Numbered from the stretch's first letter, positions 17,279-26,520 are shown. The stretch is 64,000 bases of DNA from Pseudomonadota bacterium (GCA_021845985.1 JAJZES010000033.1:1-64000); one strand, 5' to 3'. The notes: generated from the sequence alone by a model not told the origin. Made by a program: numbers and translations.

Positions 17279-18139
17279 TTACACCCAGAAGGCGATGCGG
17301 CCGCGCACCCGCGCGAACAGCAGCCAGGTCATGCCGAGCAGCAGCAGCGAATACAGCACCACCGAGGCATAGACGGCGAGCGACGGCAGCGTGCCCATCA
17401 GCGGCGCGCGCACCGATTCGAGCGCCGAGAAGAACGGGTTGAACGGCAGCAGCCATTGCCGCGCCGGGCCGACGAGGTCGGCCCGCCAGATCACCGGGGT
17501 AACGAAGAACGCCATCTGCACGACGTTGCCGACGATCGGCGGAATGTCGCGGAAGCGGGCGCAGAGCGCGCCGAGCAGGATCGACAGCGCGAAACAATTG
17601 ACCAGCCACAACGCGAACGCCGGCACCGCCAACAGCCCGGTCATCCCCGGCCACACCCCATAGATCGCGAACACCGCCACGATGACGACGACGTTGTGCG
17701 CCAGGATCAGCACGTTGCGCACCACGATGCGCGCCGCATAAAGGGTGAACGGCATGCGCACCGAGCGGATCATGCTCTCGGCGACGGTGAACGCCTGACA
17801 GGCCTCGGCCACCAGCCCGCCGAAGAAGTTCCACAGCACCAGCGACAGCGCCAGAAACGGCAGGTATTCGTGCAGGTTCATGTGGAACAGCGCGGCGTAA
17901 ATGCCGCCCATCGCCGCCACCATGATCGCGGTTGACAGGGTCAGCCAGAACGGGCCGAGCAGCGAGCCGCGATAGCGCAGCTTGATGTCGAGCCAGGCCA
18001 GCGTCCAGCACAGCCGCCACAGCCGCGCCGCGCCGCGCAGATCGGCCGCGGCGAGGCGCTGGCGCGCCGCGAGCGTCGGATCGGGGGAAAGCTCCAGCAT
18101 ATCGGTGCCGCGAGCTTCGGAGTGGAGAGCAAGGCTCAT
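17279..18139 (-). CDS. polysaccharide export ABC transporter, permease (KpsM/Wzm type)
   Basis: About 286 residues with six hydrophobic segments in the ABC-2 arrangement. Matching features are the cytoplasmic start with LDIKLRYRGSLLGPFW, a common opening of Wzm/KpsM permeases, the middle LCARFRDIPPIVGNVVQMAFF, and LLPFNPFF before the last helices. It pairs with the ATPase downstream (5 bases apart) to move a lipid-linked polysaccharide across the inner membrane. The start is uncertain: ATG 18139 and ATG 18100 are both possible, and neither has a clear ribosome-binding site. No glycosyltransferase genes lie next to the pair. Confidence 0.88.
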   Translation of the reverse strand: MSLALHSEARGTDMLELSPDPTLAARQRLAAADLRGAARLWRLCWTLAWLDIKLRYRGSLLGPFWLTLSTAIMVAAMGGIYAALFHMNLHEYLPFLALSLVLWNFFGGLVAEACQAFTVAESMIRSVRMPFTLYAARIVVRNVLILAHNVVVIVAVFAIYGVWPGMTGLLAVPAFALWLVNCFALSILLGALCARFRDIPPIVGNVVQMAFFVTPVIWRADLVGPARQWLLPFNPFFSALESVRAPLMGTLPSLAVYASVVLYSLLLLGMTWLLFARVRGRIAFWV

Positions 18140-18184
18140 CGCGAGCGGGGCGATACAGGATCGCGCCGCCGCAGGCAACCGCGT

Positions 18185-18556
18185 TCAGCCGCCGCCGGAC
18201 GCGGCCCCGGCCTGTGCCGGCCGGACGAGGCTTGTACGCCCATCCTGAAGCAGGATCACCGGCTCCCCGGCGCGCAGCGCGGCGCGGTTCGGCTGCACTA
18301 CCGAGAGGGTGCGGCCGTCGTCGGTGCGGACAATGAACTCGACATCCTGCGCGGCGGCCACCGGCTGATCCGCCGCTGCCGGCACCCTCAACGCGGCGAG
18401 GATCGCCGCCGCCGCGCCACCCGTCAGCGCCGGGCGTTCCTCGACGACGACGCCACGCACCGCAGCGGACGACGCTGCCAACGCCACGGCCGGCGGCGGC
18501 GCCTGCCCGGCGCAGCCGGACAGCAACAACAGGGCAGGGAGGATGGCGCCGCGCAC
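18185..18556 (-). CDS. small outer-membrane-type lipoprotein
   Basis: 123 residues from a GTG start. The signal peptide ends in the lipobox LSGC (Cys15). An Ala-rich middle is followed by a small beta-type segment with VEFIVRTDDGRTLSVVQP and GEPVILLQDG. That resembles the C-terminal domain of SlyB/Pcp-type lipoproteins, which have a glycine zipper followed by a domain of this kind, but the zipper here is weak (TGGAAAAILAAL). It lies 45 bases upstream of the ABC permease on the same strand and may be co-transcribed. Function unknown. Confidence 0.65.
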   Translation of the reverse strand: MRGAILPALLLLSGCAGQAPPPAVALAASSAAVRGVVVEERPALTGGAAAAILAALRVPAAADQPVAAAQDVEFIVRTDDGRTLSVVQPNRAALRAGEPVILLQDGRTSLVRPAQAGAASGGG

Positions 18557-18681
18557 CGCCGTTCTCTACCACGGCGCGAACCACCCTGTCAGCCATTCGC
18601 GTGCCCTGCCGTCGATTCGGTCTTGTCGGGAAGCCTGCATCGGGATAAGCACTTAGCGCGGGTTCCTGATCAAACCGCTGA

Positions 18682-18703
18682 ACGACGGCGAGCAAGCCGT
18701 CGT
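18682..18703. promoter_or_regulatory. hairpin in the leader of the transglycosylase gene
   Basis: ACGACGGC (18682-18689) and GCCGTCGT (18696-18703) form a perfect 8-bp stem with a 6-base loop, 46 bases before the ATG at 18750. It could be part of the mRNA leader or the end of upstream transcription. There is no T-run, and no riboswitch family is recognised. Confidence 0.25.
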
Positions 18704-18749
18704 GCCCTCCGGCCGGGTTCGGCCGCGTCACGACGGAGGCCCGTGCTGC

Positions 18750-19859
18750 ATGAGAAGCCTGTTGCGTCTCGTCGGTGGGGTGGTTCTGTTGGCGTTACTG
18801 GCCGGCTGTGCCGGGCATCGGGTGCAGGTCAGCGCGCCGCAGGAGGCCGCCCGCTACGCCGCCAATGCCCGCCGCGACTATCAGGCCCCCGGTCCGCCGG
18901 GCGATCCGTGGGGACCTTTTGTGACCGAGGCGGCACGCCGCTACGACGTGCCCGAGCGCTGGATCCGCGAGGTGATGCGCCAGGAATCCGGCGGCCGGCT
19001 GTATGAACACGGCCAGCCCATCACCTCCGATGCCGGCGCCATGGGGCTGATGCAGGTGATGCCGGTGACCTATGACGAATTGCGCGCGCGCTACGCGCTC
19101 GGCCCCGATCCCTATGACCCGCATGACAATATCATGGCCGGTGTCGCCTATATCCGCGAATTGTACGACGTCTATGGCACCCCCGGCTTCCTCGCCGCCT
19201 ACAACGCCGGCCCGCGCCGGCTCGATGACTACCTGACCCGCAACCGGCCGCTGCCCGACGAGACGCGGCACTATGTCGCCAGCATCGGCCCGAACATCGC
19301 CGGCATCACCCCGCTGCGGCCGTCGGCGTCGCCGCAATACGCCATGCTGCAACTGCCGGTGAACATTCCGCCCGGCCCGCGCGTGCCGCGCCGCCACAAT
19401 AACGGGGCGCCGCCGGTGGCGCTGGCCGCCGGCACGACCGACCGCTCCGGTTGGGCGCGCCAGGAGGTGCAGATGGCCGCGCTGCCGTCGCCACCACCGC
19501 CGGCGCCGCCGCCGCCGGGCATCGCCGCCCATGCCGGACACAGTTTCTCGCTGGTGCCGCGCGCCTACGCCGATACCTTGCCGACGCACAGCGGCGGGCC
19601 GATCAGCGGTGGCTGGGCGATTCAGGTCGGCGCCTTCGGCAACGAAGGTCAGGCGCATGCCGCCGCCGGCGCGGCGCGCGAGCGGGTCGGCGCGCTGCTG
19701 GCGTCGTCGCGGGTGTTCGTCGGCCCGGTGCATCAGGCCCATGGCACGCTGTATCGGGCGCGGCTGACCGGCCTGTCGCGCGACGCCGCGCTGGCCGCCT
19801 GCGAGAAGCTCGGTCATCACGGCGGCTGCCTCGTGGTCGCGCCGGACGCGCAGTCCTGA
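18750..19859 (+). CDS. lipoprotein lytic transglycosylase with C-terminal SPOR domain
   Basis: 369 residues. The lipobox LAGC (Cys20) anchors it to a membrane. The SLT domain has the catalytic Glu in VMRQESGGR, then AMGLMQVMP and AAYNAGPRRLD, as in Slt/MltE enzymes that cut murein between MurNAc and GlcNAc. After a Pro-rich linker the last 80 residues form a SPOR domain (AIQVGAFGNEGQAHAAAG, then LYRARLTGLSRD), which binds denuded glycan at division sites. The combination resembles RlpA-like or SPOR-tagged cell-separation enzymes, so action at the septum is likely. Confidence 0.9.
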   Translation: MRSLLRLVGGVVLLALLAGCAGHRVQVSAPQEAARYAANARRDYQAPGPPGDPWGPFVTEAARRYDVPERWIREVMRQESGGRLYEHGQPITSDAGAMGLMQVMPVTYDELRARYALGPDPYDPHDNIMAGVAYIRELYDVYGTPGFLAAYNAGPRRLDDYLTRNRPLPDETRHYVASIGPNIAGITPLRPSASPQYAMLQLPVNIPPGPRVPRRHNNGAPPVALAAGTTDRSGWARQEVQMAALPSPPPPAPPPPGIAAHAGHSFSLVPRAYADTLPTHSGGPISGGWAIQVGAFGNEGQAHAAAGAARERVGALLASSRVFVGPVHQAHGTLYRARLTGLSRDAALAACEKLGHHGGCLVVAPDAQS

Positions 19860-19865
19860 GCGGCG

Positions 19866-20768
19866 CTATGCCGGCGCGGGGCGGTTGAGCAGCCGCAGGC
19901 CGAGACTGATCGCCACCAGCCCGGCGACCAGCCCGGCCGACAGCGGCTCGTGCAGCACCACCCCGCCGGCCAGGATGCCGAACACCGGGGTCAGGAAGGT
20001 GAACCCGGACAGCCGCGTCGCCGGATAGGTCTGCAGCAGCCGGAACCACACCAGATAGCTGGCGAAGGCGACGATCACCGTCTGATAGGCGACGCTGGCC
20101 CAGGCCAGCAGGCCGGGATGCGGCGCCGCCGCCGTCTCGCCGAGCAGCGCCGCGCCCGCCAGCAGCAGCGGCGCCGAGCCGCCGAGCTGATACAGCAGCA
20201 GCGTCGCCGGGCTGACCTGGCGCAGCGCGGGCATCGCCTTGATCACCACACTGGTCGCCGCCCACAGCGCCGCCGCCAGCGCGCACAGCAGATCGCCGCT
20301 CAAACTGCCGCCGCCGCGCAGCAATCCCTCGGCAAACGCCGCGGCAAGCCCGGCAAAGGCCACCGCCAGCCCCACCGCCTGGCTGGCCAGTAGCTGCTCG
20401 CCGGGGAGGAACAGGGTGGCAAACAGCGCGGTGAAAAACGGCGCGGTGTAGAAAAACAGCACCGAGCGCGACGCGGTGGTCCGCGTCAGCCCGAGATAGA
20501 CGGCGACGAACTCGGCGGCGAACAGCACCGCGATGATGTTCCCCGACAGTAGCTCGGCGGCGCTGGGCTTGCGCCGCAGCCCGCCGCGTGCGGCCATCCA
20601 CAGCGCACACAGCGCCGCCCCGCCGGCCGAGCGCAGGGCGCATTGCAGCAGCGGCGGAAACCCGTCGGCGACGGCCAGCTTGACCGCCACCTGCTGGCCG
20701 CCCCACAGCGCGCACAGCACCGCAACCGCGGCAATCGCCGTGGCATCCAGCCGCTCGTGACGCTGCAT
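19866..20768 (-). CDS. DMT-superfamily (EamA) transporter
   Basis: 300 residues with ten hydrophobic segments in two EamA repeats. The first begins IAAVAVLCALWGGQQVAVK and the second includes LCALAAALWAATSVVIKA. The start ATG 20768 gives the usual short cytoplasmic N-terminus; longer in-frame starts add charged non-family sequence. The family exports amino acids and other small metabolites. The gene converges with the transglycosylase gene with a 6-base gap and is divergent from the M24 gene. The substrate cannot be predicted. Confidence 0.88.
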   Translation of the reverse strand: MQRHERLDATAIAAVAVLCALWGGQQVAVKLAVADGFPPLLQCALRSAGGAALCALWMAARGGLRRKPSAAELLSGNIIAVLFAAEFVAVYLGLTRTTASRSVLFFYTAPFFTALFATLFLPGEQLLASQAVGLAVAFAGLAAAFAEGLLRGGGSLSGDLLCALAAALWAATSVVIKAMPALRQVSPATLLLYQLGGSAPLLLAGAALLGETAAAPHPGLLAWASVAYQTVIVAFASYLVWFRLLQTYPATRLSGFTFLTPVFGILAGGVVLHEPLSAGLVAGLVAISLGLRLLNRPAPA

Positions 20769-20935
20769 CGTTCCCCACCCGTGGCGCGCCGCATGCTGCG
20801 GCGGGCCGCCGCGGCGAACAAGCGGACCCCGGCGCAGGACCGCTCTGCACAGACCTGCTTTGCTCCAGCACTGGGTCTGCGTTGGCCGGCGGCGGCACGG
20901 CATGCCATGCTGGCGGCGACCGAACGGAGGGCCGC

Positions 20936-22108
20936 ATGCCGCGCATCACCCAGGGCGAGCACATCCATTTCAGCCACGCCGAGCTGGATGACCGCCGCGC
21001 CCGCGCCGTCGCCGAGCTGCAGCGCCGCGGTCTGCGCGCCCTGCTGATGTTCCGCCAGGAAAGCATGTACTGGCTGAGCGGCTACGACAGCTTCGGCTAT
21101 GTCTATTTCCAGTGCCTCGTGCTGACCGATGACGGCCGGATGGCACTGCTGACCCGTGCCCCGGACCGGCTGCAGGTGCGCTTCACCTCGATCGTCGCCG
21201 ATGTGCGCATCTGGGTCGATGGCGAGCAGGCGCAGCCGGCGCGCGACCTGCGCCTGCTGCTGCAGGAACTCGGCTGCGGCGGCGGCACGCTCGGCGTCGA
21301 GTGGGACGCCTATGGCCTGACCGCGCGCAACGGCCAGGCGCTGACCACGGCGCTCGGCGGCTTCGCCGCCCTGGTCGATGCCTCCGACGTGATTTCCCGG
21401 TTGCGGCTGGTCAAGAGCGCCGCCGAGATCGGCTATGTGCGGCAGGCGGCGACGCTGGCCGATGCGGCGCTGGCGGCGGCCGAGCGGCTGGCGGCGCCCG
21501 GCGCCTTCGAGGGCGACATCCTGGCCGAGATGCAGGGCGCGGTGTTCCGCGGCGGCGGCGACGATCCGGCCAACGAATACATCATCGGCTCCGGCGCCGG
21601 GGCGCAGATGTGCCGCTATTATTCCGGGCGGCGGCGGCTCGACGGCGACGACCAACTGACGCTGGAATTCGCCGGCGCCTACCGCCACTACCACGCCTGC
21701 CTGATGCGCACGCTGCTGATCGGCGAGGCCGATCCGCGGCTGCTCGACATGCACGCCGCCTGCGCCGAGGCGTTGCTGGCGGCCGAGGCGGCGTTGCGGC
21801 CGGGGGAGCGGCTGGGGGCGGTGTTCGACGCCCATGCGCGGGTGCTGGATGCGCGCGGTCTCAGGGCGCACCGGCTGAACGCCTGCGGCTATTCGCTCGG
21901 CACCACCTTCGCGCCGAACTGGATGGACTGGCCGATGCTGTTCGCCGGTCAGTCGGTGCCGGCGCAGCCGGGGATGGTATTTTTCATCCACATCATCGTC
22001 TTCGACGCCGAACGCGGGCTGGCGATGACGCTCGGCCGCACCTCGCTGGTCGGCGAAGCGGGCAGCGAGGTGCTGTCGCAGGCGTCGATCGCGCTGGTCC
22101 GCAAATAG
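20936..22108 (+). CDS. M24 (Xaa-Pro peptidase/creatinase) family protein, DoeA-like, metal site lost
   Basis: 390 residues with the creatinase N-terminal domain (MYWLSGYDSFGYVYFQ, as in Xaa-Pro peptidases and ectoine hydrolase) and a pita-bread C-terminal domain. A GGAGG at 20926-20930 fixes the ATG. The metal-ligand positions are changed: the region that should hold the two Asp reads LEFAGAYRHYHACLMRT, and the His motif reads ACGYSLGTTF. Creatinase and DoeA ectoine hydrolase also lack a metal site and hydrolyse small C-N substrates, so a role of that kind is more likely than dipeptide cleavage. No ectoine genes are adjacent. Confidence 0.82.
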   Translation: MPRITQGEHIHFSHAELDDRRARAVAELQRRGLRALLMFRQESMYWLSGYDSFGYVYFQCLVLTDDGRMALLTRAPDRLQVRFTSIVADVRIWVDGEQAQPARDLRLLLQELGCGGGTLGVEWDAYGLTARNGQALTTALGGFAALVDASDVISRLRLVKSAAEIGYVRQAATLADAALAAAERLAAPGAFEGDILAEMQGAVFRGGGDDPANEYIIGSGAGAQMCRYYSGRRRLDGDDQLTLEFAGAYRHYHACLMRTLLIGEADPRLLDMHAACAEALLAAEAALRPGERLGAVFDAHARVLDARGLRAHRLNACGYSLGTTFAPNWMDWPMLFAGQSVPAQPGMVFFIHIIVFDAERGLAMTLGRTSLVGEAGSEVLSQASIALVRK

Positions 22109-22130
22109 CCACCCGGCGGCCGCCCCTTGC

Positions 22131-22157
22131 CCCGACGCCCGGCAAGCGGGCGTCGGG
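22131..22157. terminator. palindromic terminator-like hairpin between M24 gene and rne
   Basis: CCCGACGCCCG and CGGGCGTCGGG form a perfect 11-bp stem around a 5-base loop between the convergent M24 gene (stop 22108) and rne (stop 22167). Nearly the same stem, followed by the same GAGC, occurs at 45156-45182 between another convergent pair, so this is a repeated bidirectional terminator-type element. No strong T-run follows. Confidence 0.6.
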
Positions 22158-22166
22158 AGCAGAGCG

Positions 22167-25100
22167 TTATCGCCACCAGCCCCGCTTGGGCTGCGCCGGG
22201 GCGTCATCCTCACCGACCAGGATCGGCTTGATCGCCGCTTCCGGCTCAGCCGCCGCGACAACCGGCGTCTCGGCAACCGGCGTCTCGACAACCGGGGTTT
22301 CGACAACCGGCGCGTGAGCAACGGCGGCGTCATCAACCGGTGCTGCGACGGCCACCGGCTCGGGCGCCGGCTCGGCCACCGGCAGGGCGACCGCTTGCTG
22401 GATCGCTGCCGGCTGGCGGCGCGGTGGCGGCGGCGGCGCGGGCGGCGGCTCCTGATCCATCAGGTCGAAGATGTCGAAGGCGCCGCCGAACGGATCGGCC
22501 GGTGTCGGGCCGGAGTAAACCGGCTGCACCGGCAGCACCGGCGCCGCCGGCGGTGTGGCGGCTTCGGTCTCCGGCTCGTCGCGCCGCCGCCGCCGCCCGC
22601 CGCGGCGTCCGCGCCGGCGTCCGCGTTCCTCCTCGTCGGTGCTCGCCGCGGTGATGATCTCCGGCTGCTCCGCCTGTGACGGATCGAGCGGCGGCGGCGC
22701 CTCCGCCGGCGTCACCGCGCCATCGTCGATGGCCTCCGCCGGCGCGACCTGCACCAATGCCGCGCCGCCGCCGTCCTCGCCGCTGTCGCTGCCGGTCTCA
22801 TCATCACCCGCCGCGTCACCGGCCAGCTCCGGGCCGCCGTTCTCGGCGCTGCCGTTCTCGGGGCCATTCTCGGGGCTGCCGTCGCGCCGCCCGCCGCGCC
22901 GCCGCCGCCGCCGCCGGCGGCGATGCTCGGCTTCCTCGCCCGGCGTCCGCGCCTCCGCCGCGCCCCCGCCGGCGGCCTGACCTGCCGCCGGTGCGGCGGC
23001 CGGTCTGGCTGCGGCAACCGCCTCGACGTTCGCCGTCGGGTTGGCCTCGGCTTCCTCCTCGGCCAGCAGATCGGGCACGTCCTCTTCCTCGGCGGTGAAG
23101 GCCGGGGCCGCCGGGGCGACCGGGGCGATCACCGCGCGCACCGCGTCCGGGTTTTGCGGCTTGATCCGCTCGATGCGGATTTGCGGCGGGACCAGCGTGT
23201 CGTCGGGCTCGAAATGCACGCGCATGCCATAGCGCGCCTCGATCGCGCCCAGCCGGTCGCGCTTGTGGTTGAGCAGATAGAGCACGATCGACGCCGCCGC
23301 CTGCACGCGGATCAGCGCGGCGCGGCCCTTGGCGCCCTCCTCCTCGATTTCGCGCATGACATGGATGGCGCCGCTTTCGGTGCTGCGCACCTGGCCCAGC
23401 CCGGCGCAATGCGGGCAGGTGATGAAGCTGGTCTCGGCGAGGCTCGGGCGCAGCCGCTGGCGGCTCATCTCCAGCAGGCCGAAATGGCTGATATGGCCGA
23501 CCTGGATGCGCGCCCGATCGATCTTCAGCGCGTCCTTGAGCCGCCGCTCGACCATGGCGTTGTGCTTGCGCGCCTCCATGTCGATGAAGTCGATGACGAT
23601 CAGCCCGGCGAGATCGCGCAGCCGCAACTGGCGCGCCACTTCCTCGGCGGCTTCCATGTTGGTGCGCAGCGCCGTCTCCTCGATGCCGCGCTCGCGCGTC
23701 GAGCGGCCCGAGTTGACGTCGATCGCCACCAGCGCCTCGGTCTGGTTGATCACCAGATAGCCGCCGGAGCGCAATTGCACCGTCGGCGCCAGCATGGCGT
23801 CGAGCTGCGCCTCGACCTGAAAGCGGGCGAACAGCGGCTGCGGTGGTCCGCCGCCGTCGCCGCGCCAGAGCTGCACCTTCTTGGCGTGGCTCGGCATCAG
23901 CATGCGCATGAACTCGTGCGCGCCGCGCCAGCCGTCCTCGCCATCGACGATGATCTCATCAACATCGCGCGAATAGACATCGCGGATGGCGCGCTTGATC
24001 AGCGAGGCTTCCTCGTAGATCAGCGCCGGCGCCACCGAGCGCATGGTGTGTTCGCGGATGTCGTCCCACAGCCTCATCAGATATTCGCAGTCGCGGCGGA
24101 TCTCGGGCTTCGGCCGGTTGGCGCCGGCGGTGCGCACGATCAGCCCCATGCCCTGCGGGATCTCCAGCTCGGCGGTGATCTCCTTCAGCCGGCGGCGATC
24201 GGCGGCCGAGGTGATCTTGCGCGAGATGCCGCCGCCGCGCGGCGAATTGGGCATCAGCACGCAGAACCGGCCGGCCAGCGAGATATAGCTGGTCAGCGCC
24301 GCGCCCTTGGTGCCGCGCTCCTCCTTGACCACCTGCACCAGCATGATCTGCCGGCGCTTGATCACCTCCTGGATGCGGTAGTTGCGCAGAAACCGCGAGG
24401 AGCGGCGGGCGCGGGCCTCATCGCCGCCGTCGCCGCCATCGGTCTCGCCGCCGATGGTCTCCGGCGGCGGCATGTCGGACGCCGGCACGTCCATCTCATG
24501 CGTGTCGAGATCGGGCAGCTCGGCGTCGGCGGCGCCGTAGCGTTCCTCGGGCTCGATGGCCATCGCCTGGGCCGGGCGGTCGGCGGCATCCGCCGCGTCG
24601 TCGTCCGGCGACGTCGCCTCGGCCTGCGCCAGCCGCTCGGGCGGCAGTTCGGGCGCCATCTCGGGCGCCGCTTGGTGCGGCGCCGCGGCGGTCTCGGCCT
24701 GCGGCGGCTCGGCCGCTTCGGCGTCAACGGCCGGCTGCGGCGCCATCCACGGCTGCTCCGCCGCCGCCGGGTCGCCCTCCGGCGCCCCATGATCCTGGGC
24801 CGCGTGATCCGGGATCACCTCCTCCGGCGCCATTCTGGCCGCCGCGGCTGCCGCCGGCGCCGCGGCGTGGCGCGAGGCGGCGCGCTCCTCGGCCTCTTCT
24901 TCCTCGCGCGCTTCCTGCGCCTGCATCTCCAGCAGCCGCTGCCGGTCGGCGACCGGGATCTGGTAGTAATCGGGATGGATTTCGCTGAACGCGAGGAAGC
25001 CGTGACGGCCGCCGCCATATTCCACAAACGCCGCCTGGAGGCTCGGCTCCACGCGGATTACCTTGGCAAGGTAGATATTGCCTTTGAGCTGTTTCTTGGT

Positions 25101-25199
25101 CGATGTCTCGACGTCGAAATCGTCTAGGCGATTACCGTCCAGCACCACCACGCGGGTCTCTTCCGCGTGCGTGGCGTCGATCAGCATGCGCTTGGTCAT
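22167..25199 (-). CDS. rne: ribonuclease E
   Basis: 1010 residues. The catalytic half begins MTKRMLIDATHAEETRV, with an S1 RNA-binding domain that opens near residue 40 and is split by a 200-residue acidic Ala/Glu/Pro insert (about residues 95-270), as in other alphaproteobacterial RNase E. The DNase-I-like core has LVINQTEALVAIDVNSGR and FIDMEARKHN. The zinc-link CPHCAGLGQVRS holds the tetramer together. The C-terminal half is disordered, with Arg-rich RNA-binding patches and a Pro-rich degradosome scaffold. It initiates decay of mRNA and processing of rRNA. It is divergent from the amidase locus. Confidence 0.95.
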   Translation of the reverse strand: MTKRMLIDATHAEETRVVVLDGNRLDDFDVETSTKKQLKGNIYLAKVIRVEPSLQAAFVEYGGGRHGFLAFSEIHPDYYQIPVADRQRLLEMQAQEAREEEEAEERAASRHAAAPAAAAAARMAPEEVIPDHAAQDHGAPEGDPAAAEQPWMAPQPAVDAEAAEPPQAETAAAPHQAAPEMAPELPPERLAQAEATSPDDDAADAADRPAQAMAIEPEERYGAADAELPDLDTHEMDVPASDMPPPETIGGETDGGDGGDEARARRSSRFLRNYRIQEVIKRRQIMLVQVVKEERGTKGAALTSYISLAGRFCVLMPNSPRGGGISRKITSAADRRRLKEITAELEIPQGMGLIVRTAGANRPKPEIRRDCEYLMRLWDDIREHTMRSVAPALIYEEASLIKRAIRDVYSRDVDEIIVDGEDGWRGAHEFMRMLMPSHAKKVQLWRGDGGGPPQPLFARFQVEAQLDAMLAPTVQLRSGGYLVINQTEALVAIDVNSGRSTRERGIEETALRTNMEAAEEVARQLRLRDLAGLIVIDFIDMEARKHNAMVERRLKDALKIDRARIQVGHISHFGLLEMSRQRLRPSLAETSFITCPHCAGLGQVRSTESGAIHVMREIEEEGAKGRAALIRVQAAASIVLYLLNHKRDRLGAIEARYGMRVHFEPDDTLVPPQIRIERIKPQNPDAVRAVIAPVAPAAPAFTAEEEDVPDLLAEEEAEANPTANVEAVAAARPAAAPAAGQAAGGGAAEARTPGEEAEHRRRRRRRRRGGRRDGSPENGPENGSAENGGPELAGDAAGDDETGSDSGEDGGGAALVQVAPAEAIDDGAVTPAEAPPPLDPSQAEQPEIITAASTDEEERGRRRGRRGGRRRRRDEPETEAATPPAAPVLPVQPVYSGPTPADPFGGAFDIFDLMDQEPPPAPPPPPRRQPAAIQQAVALPVAEPAPEPVAVAAPVDDAAVAHAPVVETPVVETPVAETPVVAAAEPEAAIKPILVGEDDAPAQPKRGWWR

Positions 25200-25772
25200 T
25201 CAGCGATGAACTCCGGTGCGCCGCCCGGTGTCGCGCGTGCGCGCATCCAGGGCGACAGGATTTAAGCTCGGAGGAGGGCTGATGTGTCCGCAGCGACAGC
25301 ACGGCGAAAGCGACGCTCCTGCCTCCTCCGACAGCCTGCGCTGCCCGGATGGGGCGGCGTCGCGGGTCGGGGAAGATGGCGGCGGGAGTGGCGTCGGCCA
25401 TGGAAACCTTGTCTGCGGGCACATATCCCGTCGCCCGACATCGTCGTTCGGACGGAACGGCCCTCTTGTCCATGCCGGCGTCGCTGCGGCCACGGCGCGA
25501 CCAAGCGAGTCGCACCGGCGCGCCGCCGGTCATTGCCGCACGATGACGCAAACCGCGCCGCGCCGCAAGCATGACAGTTCGCGCCGCCCCCACGCCAGCC
25601 AACACCGGCCACACCATCCGCGCCAACCGAAGTCGTGGCTGCCCGGCCTGCGCCGGGCATGACGGCTGAAACGTCGGCATCAGACGACCGAAACCCCCGC
25701 CGTCACCGGCAAAACCCACCAACAGCAAAATCCACTTGCCCAGCCAGCCCCCTCCATGTTCTTGTTCCGTTC
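25200..25772. other. 573-base gap upstream of rne
   Basis: This stretch separates the rne start from the next supported gene on the other strand. I see no convincing coding region, tRNA or named RNA family; the reading frames present lack starts and normal codon use. It probably holds the rne promoter and a long leader, since rne mRNA leaders are often long and autoregulated, but no specific element could be recognised by eye. Confidence 0.4.
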
Positions 25773-26381
25773 GTGACACCCATCGCCGAACAACCCCCGG
25801 CCGAACGCCTCGCCCGCATCCTCGACGACCTGTGCAAGGCGGTCGCCGCGCGCGGCCCCGGCGGCTTCCTGCCGATCCCGCTGCTGATGCTGGTCTGGAC
25901 ACGCATAAGACAGGCCTCCCTGCGCATCGCCCGCCTCGCCGCCCGCGCCGCCAGCGGCAAACCCCCCATCGTCCGCCGCGCCCCGCGCGCCGCACCGACA
26001 AACCCCGCACCACGAAAACCCGCACGCCGCCTGCCCCGGCGCGCCGGCTGGCTGATCGGGCCGGTGCCGGCGGCCGGCGGCTATGCCTCGCAACTGCAGT
26101 ATCTGCTGACCCAGCCGGACATGGTCGCCCTGCTCGACGCCGCCCCCGGCATCGACCGGCTGCTGCGCCCGCTCTGCCGCATGCTCGGGGTCGCACGCCC
26201 GAAGCTGCCGCCGCGGCCCACCACGCCGCGCCCCACCACGCCGCGCCCCACGACGCCGCGCCCCATCCCGCGCCATCCACCAAAAAAGCCCTTCGCCGCA
26301 GCAACCGCGCGCGCCATCCCGCGCTTCCGGCCGCGCCCGGCGCACGGGCCGCCCGCCGTGGCGACGCCACGCGACCGATGA
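25773..26381 (+). CDS. lineage-specific protein of unknown function with PTTPR repeats
   Basis: About 202 residues from GTG 25773. The first part (PPAERLARILDDLCKAVAARG) precedes a hydrophobic PIPLLMLVWTRI and a basic Pro-rich linker. A compact segment follows: LPRRAGWLIGPVPAAGGYAS, QLQYLLTQPDMVALLDAAPG and LLRPLCRMLGV. I recognise this middle segment as a recurring Acetobacteraceae hypothetical family with no known role. The tail has three exact or near-exact 15-base repeats giving PTTPR (26217-26261) and is very basic. The gene stands alone between rne and the amidase gene. Confidence 0.65.
   Translation: MTPIAEQPPAERLARILDDLCKAVAARGPGGFLPIPLLMLVWTRIRQASLRIARLAARAASGKPPIVRRAPRAAPTNPAPRKPARRLPRRAGWLIGPVPAAGGYASQLQYLLTQPDMVALLDAAPGIDRLLRPLCRMLGVARPKLPPRPTTPRPTTPRPTTPRPIPRHPPKKPFAAATARAIPRFRPRPAHGPPAVATPRDR
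26217..26261 (+). repeat. three tandem 15-base units inside the hypothetical gene
   Basis: Unit CCCACCACGCCGCGC at 26217, 26232 and 26247; the third copy differs by one base in the third position of the second codon (ACG for ACC). Each unit encodes PTTPR in the frame of the gene that starts at 25773. Copy number is likely to vary by slippage. Confidence 0.8.
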
Positions 26382-26520
26382 GGGCACGAAAACTTGACCA
26401 GCCACCTTCCTGTGGCCGCAACGTCACGCCCGCCGGCCGATCGCATGCCCGCCAACAAGATAGATGCACAGCCGCAGCCACCACGTTAAACACGTGGCGC
26501 AGTCCTTTCGTATTGGAGCG

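Noticed and set aside
22923..25127. 734-codon open frame on the plus strand
   Set aside because: Antisense to RNase E; His/Arg/Gly-rich shadow without domain signatures.
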